Below are positions 1 to 12,600 of a stretch of 64,000 bases of DNA, piece after piece; position 1 is the first letter of the stretch, and each line of letters opens with the position of its first letter. The notes beneath the pieces were generated by a model. That model had not been told where the DNA came from. It was given only the letters and a program-made list of their open reading frames with translations, and did not search any database. A program made the translations under genes and the position numbers. The DNA comes from Homalodisca vitripennis (taxonomy: Eukaryota > Arthropoda > Insecta > Hemiptera > Cicadellidae): positions 68,886,501 through 68,950,500 of the forward strand of contig NC_060215.1 in assembly GCF_021130785.1 (NCBI RefSeq). Direction: 5' to 3'.

Positions 1-508
1 CTTCTCATGTTTACATAAATAAACAACACGTATTTACAACCCAATGGAGGATAGAAAAAATAACTTTCTAAGAACTATAAACTAAACCTAGACTTTTATT
101 ACTATGCATTGAGAAAAGAATGCACAGTAGTGCAATGGTGACTTTGGAGGAGACCCGTGCAATCGAGGAGGGAAGCATCACTGCTTTTACATAGTAAGCA
201 TGATGTCAGTAATCAAAGGTGGTGCTCCTCTTGGTGGGGCACCGAATTCATCTGTATTGTTGATTAGTGCCTCGTATTTTTACCAGTATTAATAAATAAC
301 AAGTCCCAATTATTTTCAAATGATTTATGTAGCAATACAACTTTTGACCCTGAGATAACTTTATGTAAAAATACAATGCCAACCCCTAAAAACCAAACCT
401 GCCCATCTCTAGTTACCAGGTAATGTTTGGTAATCTATCTTAAATCAAACTAATTTTATTTATTCAAATTCAAATGACATAAAATATATATTTTTTCAAT
501 TGTTTCAG
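1..508 (+). other. Plexin A intron sequence (partial)
   Basis: AT-rich sequence left of the first visible plexin exon. The somewhat GC-richer block at about 120-245 repeats GGTGG/GGGG words and may be a transposon scrap, but I cannot place it. I see no further plexin exon here; the preceding exons must be outside the window. Confidence 0.6.
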
Positions 509-613
509 GTGTGGCATTTAGTAAAACATCATGACACCGATGCACAAAAAGAAGGTGAACGTGGAAACAAAATGGTGTCTGAAATTTACCTCACAAGATT
601 ATTAGCGACAAAG
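509..613 (+). CDS. PlexA: Plexin A exon (VWHLVKHHD...LLATK)
   Basis: Thirty-five codons between a TTTCAG acceptor (ending 508) and a GTAAGT donor (starting 614), phase 0 at both ends. It holds the segment [21 protein letters not shown] followed by [10 protein letters not shown], which lies just before the second half of the RasGAP fold in plexins. Neighbouring exons lie left of the window and at 2012. Confidence 0.93.
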
Positions 614-3600
614 GTAAGTCGATATTTATTATTCATTACATTACCTAGACTTCATCAAGCTACGCAGAACATATCAGTGGGGTTCAGTTGCCACATACAA
701 AATATATAAACCATAAAGTTTTAGTTTTTGTATTACAAATATTTCATTATATTCCATTATTAGATTATTGATGACTCTCGATACTGTGGCTCTTTCATTC
801 TATTCCAATATCAATATTTTCAAAGTGATATTCAAAAGTAAAGTAAAAATAATATTCACAGGTGACCGCTGATCAACATTGTGCAAATTACTAATCGTTA
901 ATACTTGATATTGTTGTAATTTTTATATGGAATATGTACGTAGGTAAAATAGTTAAAAAACTACCATTGTTTGGTGAATATTTTGCTTGCAGTTAGCATT
1001 TTCTTTATGTATGTTCATGCTGCCTATGTGTCTGCTGTGAATTTTTATGGATGACAGCTGAATAGCAGTACACAAATTACAGATCATGCTTGTAACATTC
1101 CTTGAGATGAAAAAGCAAAGATAGATAACCGAAGTAACAAATTATGGTAGTTTTGTAAATAATTTTTTATTTATAGTATGTATTTCCCACATTGCCATGA
1201 GTCTACAGCATCTATTCGCGGAAAAAAAGGTGATCAATAGAATGCAAATTACCGATCGCTACAAGAAGTTGTGGGTGTACTTTGTATTTGAAAATCCATA
1301 GGTAACCAAATTAACAAATTATTATAGTTTTGTAAATTATGTTTATCCTGCAGTTCTTATTTCCTATGTTTGTGCATTGCTCCGTGCCTGGTGCATCTGT
1401 GCACAGATGTCCACTCCTTGGTGGTGTACAGTCATACAATTGCTGATTATTTTTTGTAGTTGTATAAATATGCCCTCTATAAGAATATATGTATGTTTAT
1501 ATTTAACACTTATTATCATGGCTAATGGTTTGAAATATTGGCTGGCAGCTCCTAATGGCCAGATTTTCTTTAACAACAACAAAACCAAAGTTAGTGTATT
1601 ATATTCTTAGTTACAAGTAACACAGGAATCAGCATCGAATTGAGAATCAAGACCATAATTTTGATATTGGGATTCAATTTTTTTTAATATTGTTCAACCC
1701 TTAATGTACACTTGTATACAGAGGAACTTGGATAATTTGAAAGCTTAAGGGACCAATGATAAAATTTAAAATAGCTATATTTCAAATTATGCAGACATTT
1801 TCATTAGTGTATTGGACTTGACATGACTTGGAGAGAGGTTCAAACTTCTTACCATTTTGGAGTTATATCTGAACTAGAAATGAACCATTATTATTACACT
1901 CAGAAGTCGAATAAATATTTACAGTTTAAAATGTGCACAAGGAAACAATGATTAATCTCATTCATTAACCTTTTGGGTTTGAACTATTATATAAACATGT
2001 ATATTTTTCAGGGTACTTTACAAAAGTTTGTAGACGACTTGTTTGAGACAATCTTCAGTACAGCTCACAGAGGAAGTGCTCTGCCACTGGCCATTAAGTA
2101 TATGTTTGATTTCCTCGATGACCAGGCTCTGCAGCACAGTATCACTGATCCAGAGGTTGTACACACATGGAAAAGCAATAGGTTTGTTCATACAGTACAG
2201 TTAATGGCTGTTAATAGCTCAGTCAGTATTTAGTGGAAATAAGTATCCTTAGATTTTTATGAGTTAGGTACAAATTGGGGATGGTCACAATGTTTGAGTT
2301 TTGAGTAGTGATTGATCAAACTTCCTAAAAGGTTTGTGAATTCTTTTAGTATCTCTACTACTGTTTCAACCCATATCCTCTGTTTCTCAACACCAATTTA
2401 TAATTAATTAATTTTGCATCAGTAAGTAGTCATATTTTATAATTAATTTAGTCTTTTTGCCTTATATAATATGACAGAGGTTAACTAGGGTTATACATTG
2501 ATTAGTTTATTATTGACAAGTAATATTCCATGAGCCGAGAGCCAATTTGCATTTCGTAAACATACAACCTGATGTTTCTTGCAATTGATAAGAGAAATTT
2601 CACCTAAGAAAAAAACTAATCATCTAAGAAATTGGGAAGTGTCAAAGTGTTCAAAATATGAAATGATAATTTTGTTCTCAGATCATATTTTTCTTAGCTT
2701 GACACACTTAAATCAAATGTAAATAAATGTTAAACCAACATTAGCTAGGTGGTTTACAGACCCTTAAAGTGGTGAATTTCAGTCTTTCTATTTAATTGTC
2801 TAACAGTCTAGTATGATGATATGACTATTATTTATGTGTCTAACATAAATAAATCGGACACAAAAGTCAGTCAAGTCTATGATCAGTTTTAAGTGTATAA
2901 AGCCAAGAAAAATACAATCTGAGAAAAGATTTATTGTTTCATATTTTTAACCTCTTTGATACCCTCCCATTTTGACCTCCACCAAAATTAGCGCATTTGA
3001 CAATCAATTTCTTTCTTAAGAAATATTCTTTTATTGATTTCAAGAAAGAAACAGGTTATGTACTTATACAGTGTCAATTAGCTCTCAATTCCTAGATTAT
3101 GAAGCTCAAAGCAAATATGTGCTTTAAAAGTTTTTAACATCAACTTAATATCTCAGCCTTAAACTCTTAATGAACAGCCTTTTCAAATTTAAAGCCATTT
3201 AAGTTGATATCATTAAAGATAAAAATGAAATTTTTGAGTAAATCGATAAGAAAAGTAAGTTGTGCATGAATTATAAGTTGAATATCAGTTTTGGTTCCAC
3301 AAGTCTTGGCATTTATCTGTTTGCTAGTTACTTCCAACTCTTGAGATATGGAAAATGTTTCAAGATTCATTGCACAATTATGTATACAGTATACAGATAC
3401 AGATATGTACAATATTGATTGTTGGTTCTAGTAAATAATCAATTTGTTGTATGTAATTGCAAACAAATAAAAATTATTTACTTTCAAAGTTAAAACAAGA
3501 AATTAATTTTTCAGCCTGCCTCTACGATTTTGGGTTAATCTTATAAAGAACCCCAACTTTGTGTTTGACATTCATAAGTCAAACATTGTGGACTCCTGCT

Positions 3601-6600
3601 TGTCCGTAGTGGCCCAAACGTTCATGGATTCCTGCTCTACTTCTGACCACAGGCTAGGTAAGTTTCCATTCTTCACGTAGTAATAACATCCAGTAAATCA
3701 CCATACTACTGCACTTGCATGATTACATCAAAACATGTGATTTTCTCATGCTGTAAAAATAACATTGTCCTCAATGTATTGAATTTTAATAATTTTTAAT
3801 GCATTTGTGTTACCTTAATTTTGGTAGTGGCAGGTACTGCTTATGCAAATCCGACAGACTGATTATGAATGGAACTTGACGTTATTTCATTTGATATTGT
3901 ACATAAAATCATTGTATCAACATGATTCTGGCAGCATTACAAACATCAGTTTCTAAGCAGGTTTAGTCCAACGATGGTTGCTGTGTTTGCTAGTTGTTGA
4001 TATGTGTCACTACACAATTCAAAAACAATTGGTTTGTTCTGTGTTAGTTTGTGACTGGTTATAAACAAACAATTACTTTGTAAAAAAAGCATAAAATCAA
4101 TATTATTATTTACATTATTATTGTAAATTGTCTATTTACAATAACGTAAAGTTTTTACAATAACAAAATAATATATGCATACAGCAATATAAAATTGTGC
4201 TACTGGTAACATCTTGAATTTTGCTCTAAATCTGAGGAAGAGATCAGATAACAGATCTTGAACTGTAGTGTTATTGATTTCTTGTACCACTGAACAATGG
4301 CAAATGTCCAGAGAATTCCTGTTTCCTTTACAATTACTCTTCATGTTATTTAGATAGCTACATGGTAAAGCTATTTAAATATAAAATTTGCTTTACATGA
4401 TAAGTACCAATTAATGTGTAGTAATACAGTTATGAAGAGATAATATTGTGTTCTGTGTAGGCAAGGACTCACCCAGCTCAAAGCTGCTCTATGCCAAGGA
4501 CATCCCTGTGTACAAAGAGTGGGTGGAGCGGTACTACTCAGACATCAAGATGATGCCAGCTATCTCCGACCAAGATATGGGAGCCATGTTAGCAGAGGAG
4601 TCGAGGGTTAGTATTTAACAAAACATGCAACCCTTTACAATGATTCAATAAAAATAATAAGTTAAAAAAAATCAATATGGATTAAGACTTAGTAAACTAC
4701 TATGTCTAGTAACAATGTATGTATCACATTCATCAGGACCTTGCATCGAACATTGACAGTAAATCAGTTTGTTAGTGTTAACATAATTAAATACATTGAG
4801 TTCATTGGGTATTCAAATGTAACACCATTACTGTCACTTCCAGTAGTAGTAGATTTAGTATAATCATAATCAGCAGCACCTCAGGTACGTTGATGAAGAC
4901 AGAATTAAAGTCACTTATCTAAATTAATAGCTTTATACTCTAATACTGTGACAGGATAATGCTATGAAGGAAACAGGATTTTTCCGGACATTTGCCATCG
5001 TTAAGTGGAACAAGAAAACAGTAAACACTACGTTTCGAGATCTGCAATCTGATCTCTTCTTCAGGTAAAGAACTAAACCTAATACATAATTACAAACTAG
5101 GTTAAAATAAACAAATCTTACTAAAACGTTGTGGCACGCCTAAGTCAGGAATCACAACCTACATGTTGTATGTCAACTTCACTAACACTAAGACATGCAC
5201 TTAATACAAAACTATACAAAACACTAATCATTAAAACTAAACTACGGAATACAGGTCACAATACGTCTTCACTCGTCTACTAACCATCTATGACTGACCA
5301 GAGGGACTAGCCAATGGTACTCGTGACGGCTGGCTAAAACAAGATGGCGGAAATACAAGGGAAGGGGAACAGGAATGGGCCCTTTCGTTATTCATCAAAA
5401 ATTCCAGGGATTTCGTAGAGAAGTCAAAATCCCTAAAGTTGACTGAAAACTGACAAACTGGTAAGTTTTGATGTCGAAAGTCTATTTACAAATGTACCAG
5501 TTCCAGAAACTCTCGGAATTATTAAATCACGTCTCAAAGAAGACCAAACATTAAAGGATAGAACTAAACTTCCCGTGCCAGTAATTATGGAACTGTTAGA
5601 ACTATGCACTCAATGCAATTATTTTGAGTTAGAGGGTAAAATTTACCGTCAAGATGAGGGGATGGCAATGGGTTCTCCACTGTCTTCCTATTTTTCGCCA
5701 ATATCTTTATGGAGGAATTTGAGCGAAAAGCTTTGGCTTCAGCTCAGTTCAAACCGAAGATTTGGTGGAGGTATGTGGATGATACCTTTGTTATTTTTTC
5801 TCATGGAGACATTAAATTAAATAATTTTTTGAATCACATTAATAGTATTTCTCCTTCCATCCCGCCTCACAATGGAAGTGGAAGTCCAAAACAAGCTTCC
5901 CTTTTTGGATGTTTGTGTATTAAGAGATAGGGATGTCCTTAAGACAACTGTTTTTCGAAAGATAACACACACAGGAAAATATTTAAATTATCAATCCAAC
6001 CATCAAAAATCTGTCAAAGAAGGAGTAGCCTACTCGTTTGTTTGATAGAGCAAAGAGCTTGTGCTCAGATAAAGATGGACTAAAAGAAGAATTTAAGAAA
6101 ATTGAATCGGATCTCAGAAGCAATGGATACCCTCAATTAGTAATTAATAAGTGCAAACGAACCAGAAGAATCATTCCTGAGTCAGAAAAACAGAATTGTG
6201 ATAAATTTGCGTTTATGTCAATCCCTTATGTGCCGGGATTATCGGAGAAAATTAGAAGAGTAAGGTAGAAAGTACAACATTAGAACCGCGTTTAAAACAC
6301 ACAACACTCTTATAGACAAAGTCTCGTAAAAACAAAACCAAAAAAATGGCACACAGGATTCCCAAAAACTGTGTTTACAGTATAAAATGTAGCTGCAATA
6401 GGGAATACATAGGCGAGACAAAAAGACCACTAAACATAAGGATAAAAGAACACAAAGAAAACACGAGAAAGGGTTTCACAGAAAAGTCAAAAATTGCACA
6501 CCATTGTTGGTCCGAAGACCATCATATGAATTGGGATGAAGCCCACATAATTACATCGGGAACCACATTTCTTCAAAAGGAAATTAATTGAGGCAACATA

Positions 6601-9600
6601 CATTAAATTGGCAGACAAACCAATCAGTCAACCATCAGTCGAGATTTAGGCCGCTTTGGTTGCCAATTCTAAAAAATGAACTAAAGAGAAAACCCAAAAG
6701 TATCAAACGGATCGGATATTTGTAATAAACCACTGCGGAGTCACAATATGGTTTTAAGAAGTTCATCTCGCATGAACCAATAATAACGAAAGGGCCCCAT
6801 TCCTGTTCCCCTTTCCCTTGTATTTCCGCCATCTTGTTTTAGCCAGCCGTCACGAGTACCATTGGCTAGTCCCTCTGGTCAGTCGTAGATGGTTAGTAGA
6901 CGAGTGAAGACGTATTGTGACCTGTATTCCGTAGTTTAGTTTTAATGATTAGTGTTTTGTATAGTTTTTGTATTAAGTGCATGTCTTTAGTGTTAGTGAA
7001 GTTGACATACAACATGTAGGTTGTGATTCCTGACTTAGGCGTGCCACAACGCTTTAGTAAGATTTGTTTATTTTAACCTAGTTTGTAATTATGTATTAGG
7101 TTAGTTCTTCTTACCTGAAGAAGAGATCAGATTGCAGATCTCGAAACGTAGTGTTACTGTTTTCTTGTTCCACTTAACGATGGCAAATTGTCCGGAAAAA
7201 TCCTGTTTCCTTCACAATCCTTCCATCGTCAAAAATAACCTTCAAACAAAGAATAATGCTATGGCTCAATTAATACATCTTATTTGTTACACTACTTAAC
7301 AGATAATTTCAGTAGGTTTTAAAATGTATGAGGGCTGTCTGGAAAGTATCCAATATTTTGATATTCTTTCTTTGAAGTTAGTTTTTGACAATGGAAGGAT
7401 TGTGAAAGAATCAGGATTTTTCTGGGAATTTGCCATTATTCAGTGATACAATACAATCAGTAACGCTTGTTTTGTTGGTTTTTCTCATGTGTTGGTGGTG
7501 TTGGAACACTGTAGAGTTGAGCAATATATGTGTAGATTACATCCTATCACCATGCTTTGTCCATCAGCATTCATCACAACTTCTTGTATAGAGACTGATG
7601 ATAGTTAAGATTCCAAGTTACCTAAAAGCTTCTGCAGAAGTCTAGTATCTGGAGTTCAGCCAAAATTCTGATTGGCTTTTTTGTGTAGTAAAATTTTTTT
7701 GATATTGCTGAGGAAGCTGCTTCCCAGAAGTAGATTTACGGAAAGTGCGAAGTACGCTATTTTGTTGTTGTTTGGTACTTATGATTTTGACTTCTTTGAG
7801 TGCGTAGGCATTAAAGTCTAGCCTTTTACAAAGGTTTTGAAGGTGTGTGTGTGTGGTCCAGGTTAACATGTTATCAAGTGTTATGACTAGGAATTTGGCT
7901 TTGTTTTCCAGTGTGACACCTGGTATCTGTGGCACCTCTTGATTGTACTTGGCTTGTTTTAGTGTGGTAGCATTGTTGTGTTAGCACGGATAGGCTGAGT
8001 TGAGAGATACATATGAGTTGTCAGTTAGGTTGTTGGTTGTTTTTTTCACTTAAGAGTAGAGAGGTGTCGTCTGCATACATGATGGTACCACTGTAGTTCT
8101 GAAGATGTTGGTACATGTCATTAGTGAACAAGATGAAGATAACCGGTCGTAGTACAGAGCACTGTAGTACTCCTCAGGTTACTGGCAGTGTACTAGATTG
8201 TATATTTGTCATACTAGTTTTTATTGTGTTACATAACAGTTATGTAGTTCTACCAGCTGATATCATTTAGTTAAGTAGCTTTTGAACCATTCTTTGGCCC
8301 TTGCGTAGAACTTCAAACTTTTTGATGATGATATTATGACTGACACAGGTAATCAAAAGCTGTGGAGAAATCCATAAAAAGCGCAGTTGAAAATGTCTTC
8401 AGGTCATCTATTACAGTTTTTATGAGTTTAATCAATGCAATTGTTTATATGCATTTGGTCAAACCATGTTGTGTGTTTTTGAGTAAACTGTGTTTATTGC
8501 AGTCATTGTTATCTCTTAAGAACCATTTTTTCACAAAGCTAGAGGAAGGTTGAGACAAGGGAGATAAGTCGGGAAGGTGCTAGCTTGTAGGAATCGATAC
8601 ACCTTCGATATTTTCAAGCCTGATGGGAATCAGTCTTTTTCAAATAATTTATTGAATATCATCACCAATGGAGTGCTAAGTTCATTAATACAGTGTTTTA
8701 GGAGCTTGGATGATATTTAATCAAAACCGTTTAAATAATATTATGGAATGTGATTGTGTTCTTCAATGTAATCTTGCTCAAGACCATGTTCTGTTAAGAT
8801 TATTTCAGGTTTTATCTTTTTTATTATATGAAGAAGTCTGTCTGTTTTGTTGGACAATCCTTGAATGTTTTGGTGTGAAATAGTTAAGCTGGAGCAATTT
8901 GTGGGCTTTTTAGTTCTAAAACACTAGTTCGTTTTGCTGGGGGAGCCTAAAGTATTAAAGTTTGCTGAATGTTTTATTTCAATATACAGAAATGTGTACA
9001 TCTTGTATTTTTAGTGTAGTTGTCTAATGGTTTTTTCTTCAGTGTTCAGTTTAACTTATTAATATGTTTATGGTAGAAGGCTGCTATGGTTTCACTGGAT
9101 TGAAGTTTTTCGGTTCAAGCATCGATTAGTTAGGTGCTTGGAACTGGTTTTTATCATCTTAAATAAGTTAGAATAGTAACTGATGTAAAGAGGTTTAGAA
9201 TTATATTACTTTTTCTCTAATGCCCTAAAATGAAATGTTGATTGTAGGTTGTAATAAAATAGTTAGATTTATTTCCTAAGTCCATTAAAAAATAACATGG
9301 TATATATCAAATTAGTAAAATAAAAAAAATGTTTACTTATTACATTCAAGCAATGCCGTAGGTAAAACGCAATACAAAGCTTTTTTTGTTTGAAATCACT
9401 CTAACAACAGTTTTGACAAATTTAATTTAATTACAGTCTAGCGAAAAGTTCTTAAAGATTCTACTGTCAATCCCTCAATAACTACAAAGTATAATTCATG
9501 TGTTTAAGATTCCAATAATTATTTATTGCATGCTAACAAATATAACTGTTAATCTCCTTTTGAGATTTTGGTGCAGTGTAAGCTAGAGCCTTCATAAATT

Positions 9601-12600
9601 AGACAATAAAGGGGTTGTAGTCATTCCCTTTCTCTCAACCCATTGCCATTGTGGCTACTTCCCTTTGTTTGGATTGTATAGTGGATATTCCATATAACTA
9701 ATTTTGGTCATCTTGCCCAGGACCCTAAAGGTCTTTTTTAATGCCAGTAGAATTTATTCCATGTTCTTGTTTCATAACCGATTGAAGATCAACATATCTT
9801 ATATTTATTAATTGTAAATGCATTATTATATCATACTAACCAAAAAATAGATGAAAACAGAATTAGTAACTTAACCCTTTTAGGACCGCGCGTTTTCAGA
9901 TTTTCTATGCCTAAAAGACCGCCTTGTATTTTTAAAAAGTGTAAGGGTTTGGGGAAAAAATTGTATATTCTAAAGTAGTGGAGATATTTCAATAATTGTT
10001 TCAACAATTTTTTCTGCATGAAGTGACTATCAATAAGAAAATAGGTTTTACTTTGTGCAAATCAAAAAAAGGTTTGTTAACACCTATAAATAAAAAAAGT
10101 TTTTTTGAAAAAAAAATTGTTTTTTGGTTTACAGGAATTTTGTGTAATCTAAAAAAAAATAGAACAGTCCACACATATAGATACATGTATTTACAAGTTA
10201 TTGCTTAGGAGATTGCAACTTATTTCAATACTTTTCTTCAATAAATGGCTGAGATGCGAGGAAAAATAATAATAATGGTAAAAATTAGAAAATAGAAGCA
10301 GAAAAAGATAACTTAACGACAGAGAACAGGCCAATTAAGCAGTAATGAAACAATATTTTGTCTCTAACTCAGTTATTTCATGGTCTTATTAAGTTTGAAA
10401 GTTCATGAGAACTATTCTAAAACTTACTCATACTAAAAAACTAAAAATAAATTATTTTGCACACAGAAGAAATGTTACAGAACTGCTGACAAGTCTATGC
10501 CTCACCAAACATGTTTGGTGAGGCACACTCCATGTAAGCCTTTATTACATTTGACACAGGCAGTTCTGGATCTCTTCATCTTGTCTTTTAGTCATTTTGA
10601 AGCATGATAATCGTCTAAACACAATGAACAAAACGTAAACAAACTCGGCAGGCCGCGTCAGTCAGTCAGCTGGCGATCGCGTGTTGGTCGCGGCTGACAG
10701 CTAGCGCTACCAACTGCGCAATTTATCATTTCCCACTCCTCCGTGGATTAAAATTTTACTAAATTCAAAGACGATTGTGAATGTAGAAACTATCAATAGA
10801 TGTGGAGTCAAAATTTGGTTGAATCAAAGTTATTAATTATTTTCTTATACCCATAAAACCAAACTACTGATAAATCGTTAGTTGGTATTTTTAGCCTAAA
10901 AGACAAACTAACGATATATCGTTAGTTGGTCCTAAAAGGGTTAAATAAATCATATACCATTTCTTTGCTTCAAGTTTATTATTTATAGTGAATAATTCGA
11001 TAGGATAACAGGATTTGACTATGTAATGTGTTACAAAATCAGAAACAAAGTTTTAATCTTCTTCAGATGTCAAACACCTAAACATAACGATGAGCAATTC
11101 TGAAACAGACACCAGTTCTTGCAGTGTTATATTTAAATTCATGCTATATCTAATGGTGGGCAATGTCTGTAATCCTGTTATTATGATTACATGTTTATTA
11201 CACTATTAGTGATAAATAGTCAGTAGACTGTAATTATTATTTCTGCAGATTTCCAAGTGAGCCTATCGGTTGTATTAGAAACAGTTATTTTTCTTGACAT
11301 TTTTGTTGAAAAACAGACTATATTCTGTAACAATTTTCATAATTAGTATACATGAGCATTTTGCTATTATTAATTGCTTATCTCTGAACCCTTTTGGAAC
11401 TTTGATGAGTAATTTCCCTACATTATCTCATAAGGGTGATACAATGTCATACTATAGCACTTTAAATTAAGATAAAAGGAATCTGATAGTTTTTTGCAAA
11501 TTGTGCTTGAAAATAATTTTCTTTGCAAAATATCTTTAGATAATTACAAGATTTCCTCATAAAATCATTCTTTATCAGTAAACAGAATCTATCTGTGTTA
11601 TTTAAAATAGATATATTTGCTTTATGTACTTGTATATACTCGTATATTGTTATTAATAACTTGCATAACATTTTTGGGTAATCTAAATGATCTTTAAAAA
11701 CCTCATCAATAAGATGCAGAAACACGGAATCATATGCCTTCACATTGATTCCATTTAAGTGATATAAGATATGTATCATAAAATTCTGTATTGAATTATT
11801 GGTACCTAAATGCTTTTACTTGTGATATGGCTATATTATTTCATCAAATCCATATGTTCTGTATGATACATTCATTACAATGCCACTGTACAGACCCGAG
11901 AATAAAATTAAGTGAGTACATTTGATTATTGTTCCTTATTAAATTTTACTAATCAACATTTCCTTTGATAGTTCTCTGCACATAGGTGTATATTTAATTT
12001 GGGAAAGTACTTAGGTATTAGAATGAAATAAAAAGGCCTAGGCTCAATTGTTTCAAAAGTCAATTGTCAGGAATTGAGTGACTGTTATATTGAGAATCAA
12101 AATCAGTCCCAAACCTCAATATTTAAGTGTTTTCTAAGGTCAATTTCCCAACACTGTTTAGTTATCTAGTTTTCAAATTTTACAGGTCAAAAGGAGTGGC
12201 CAGTTTTTGCCATAATTGTAAAATCATACTACACTATGGGTGAAATGTTGTATCTGTCCAACACTAATAGAGATATTTAAGTGATTTTATTTGTATAATT
12301 ATTTTTATTCGGATAAATTAAGGAACATGAAATGAAATAAACACTGTGGTTTTTACATAAAAATGCTTTTACTGACCTACAAATATACGTTTTAATATAT
12401 TTCATTTTATTTTTACAAATTTTGAGAATATTGAAATAAGTTGATCAGACTGTATTCACATATTTATTTACAAATTATTTGTTAGGAATATGTCTGAAAT
12501 ATGAGGAAAAATAATAATAACCTCAGTAAAAATCTAAAACTGTGTATGAATAACAAAAATGGTAACATAAGCATCGATTTACTTTTTTATCTATGTTCAG

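Larger units (their letters stand above)
4960..7251 (+). mobile_element. Penelope-like retroelement (PLE), 5'-truncated, flanked by long inverted arms
   Basis: A reverse transcriptase remnant followed by a GIY-YIG endonuclease domain, the hallmark order of Penelope-like elements, sits between two inverted arms of about 440 bp. The left arm (4960-5403) is the near-exact reverse complement of the right arm (about 6776-7215). The coding frame is broken several times and the RT lacks its N-terminal part, so the copy is dead. PLEs are known to carry terminal repeats in direct or inverted order and often hammerhead ribozyme motifs; a hammerhead-like core is present in both arms. The element sits in the last plexin A intron in the gene's orientation. 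Confidence 0.88.

Noticed and set aside
4960..5067. Open segment ending in TTCAG/GTAAAG that looks like another plexin exon
   Set aside because: It is part of the inverted arm of the Penelope-like element (mirror at 7110-7215) and does not continue the plexin protein; the true next exon at 13234 joins in phase.
7333..7352. GGGCTGTCTGGAAAGTATCC as a mariner terminus
   Set aside because: Only one end-like sequence, without a partner or transposase; not enough for a call.
11462..11779. 105-codon - strand frame in the plexin intron
   Set aside because: No motif and AT-driven composition; likely accidental.
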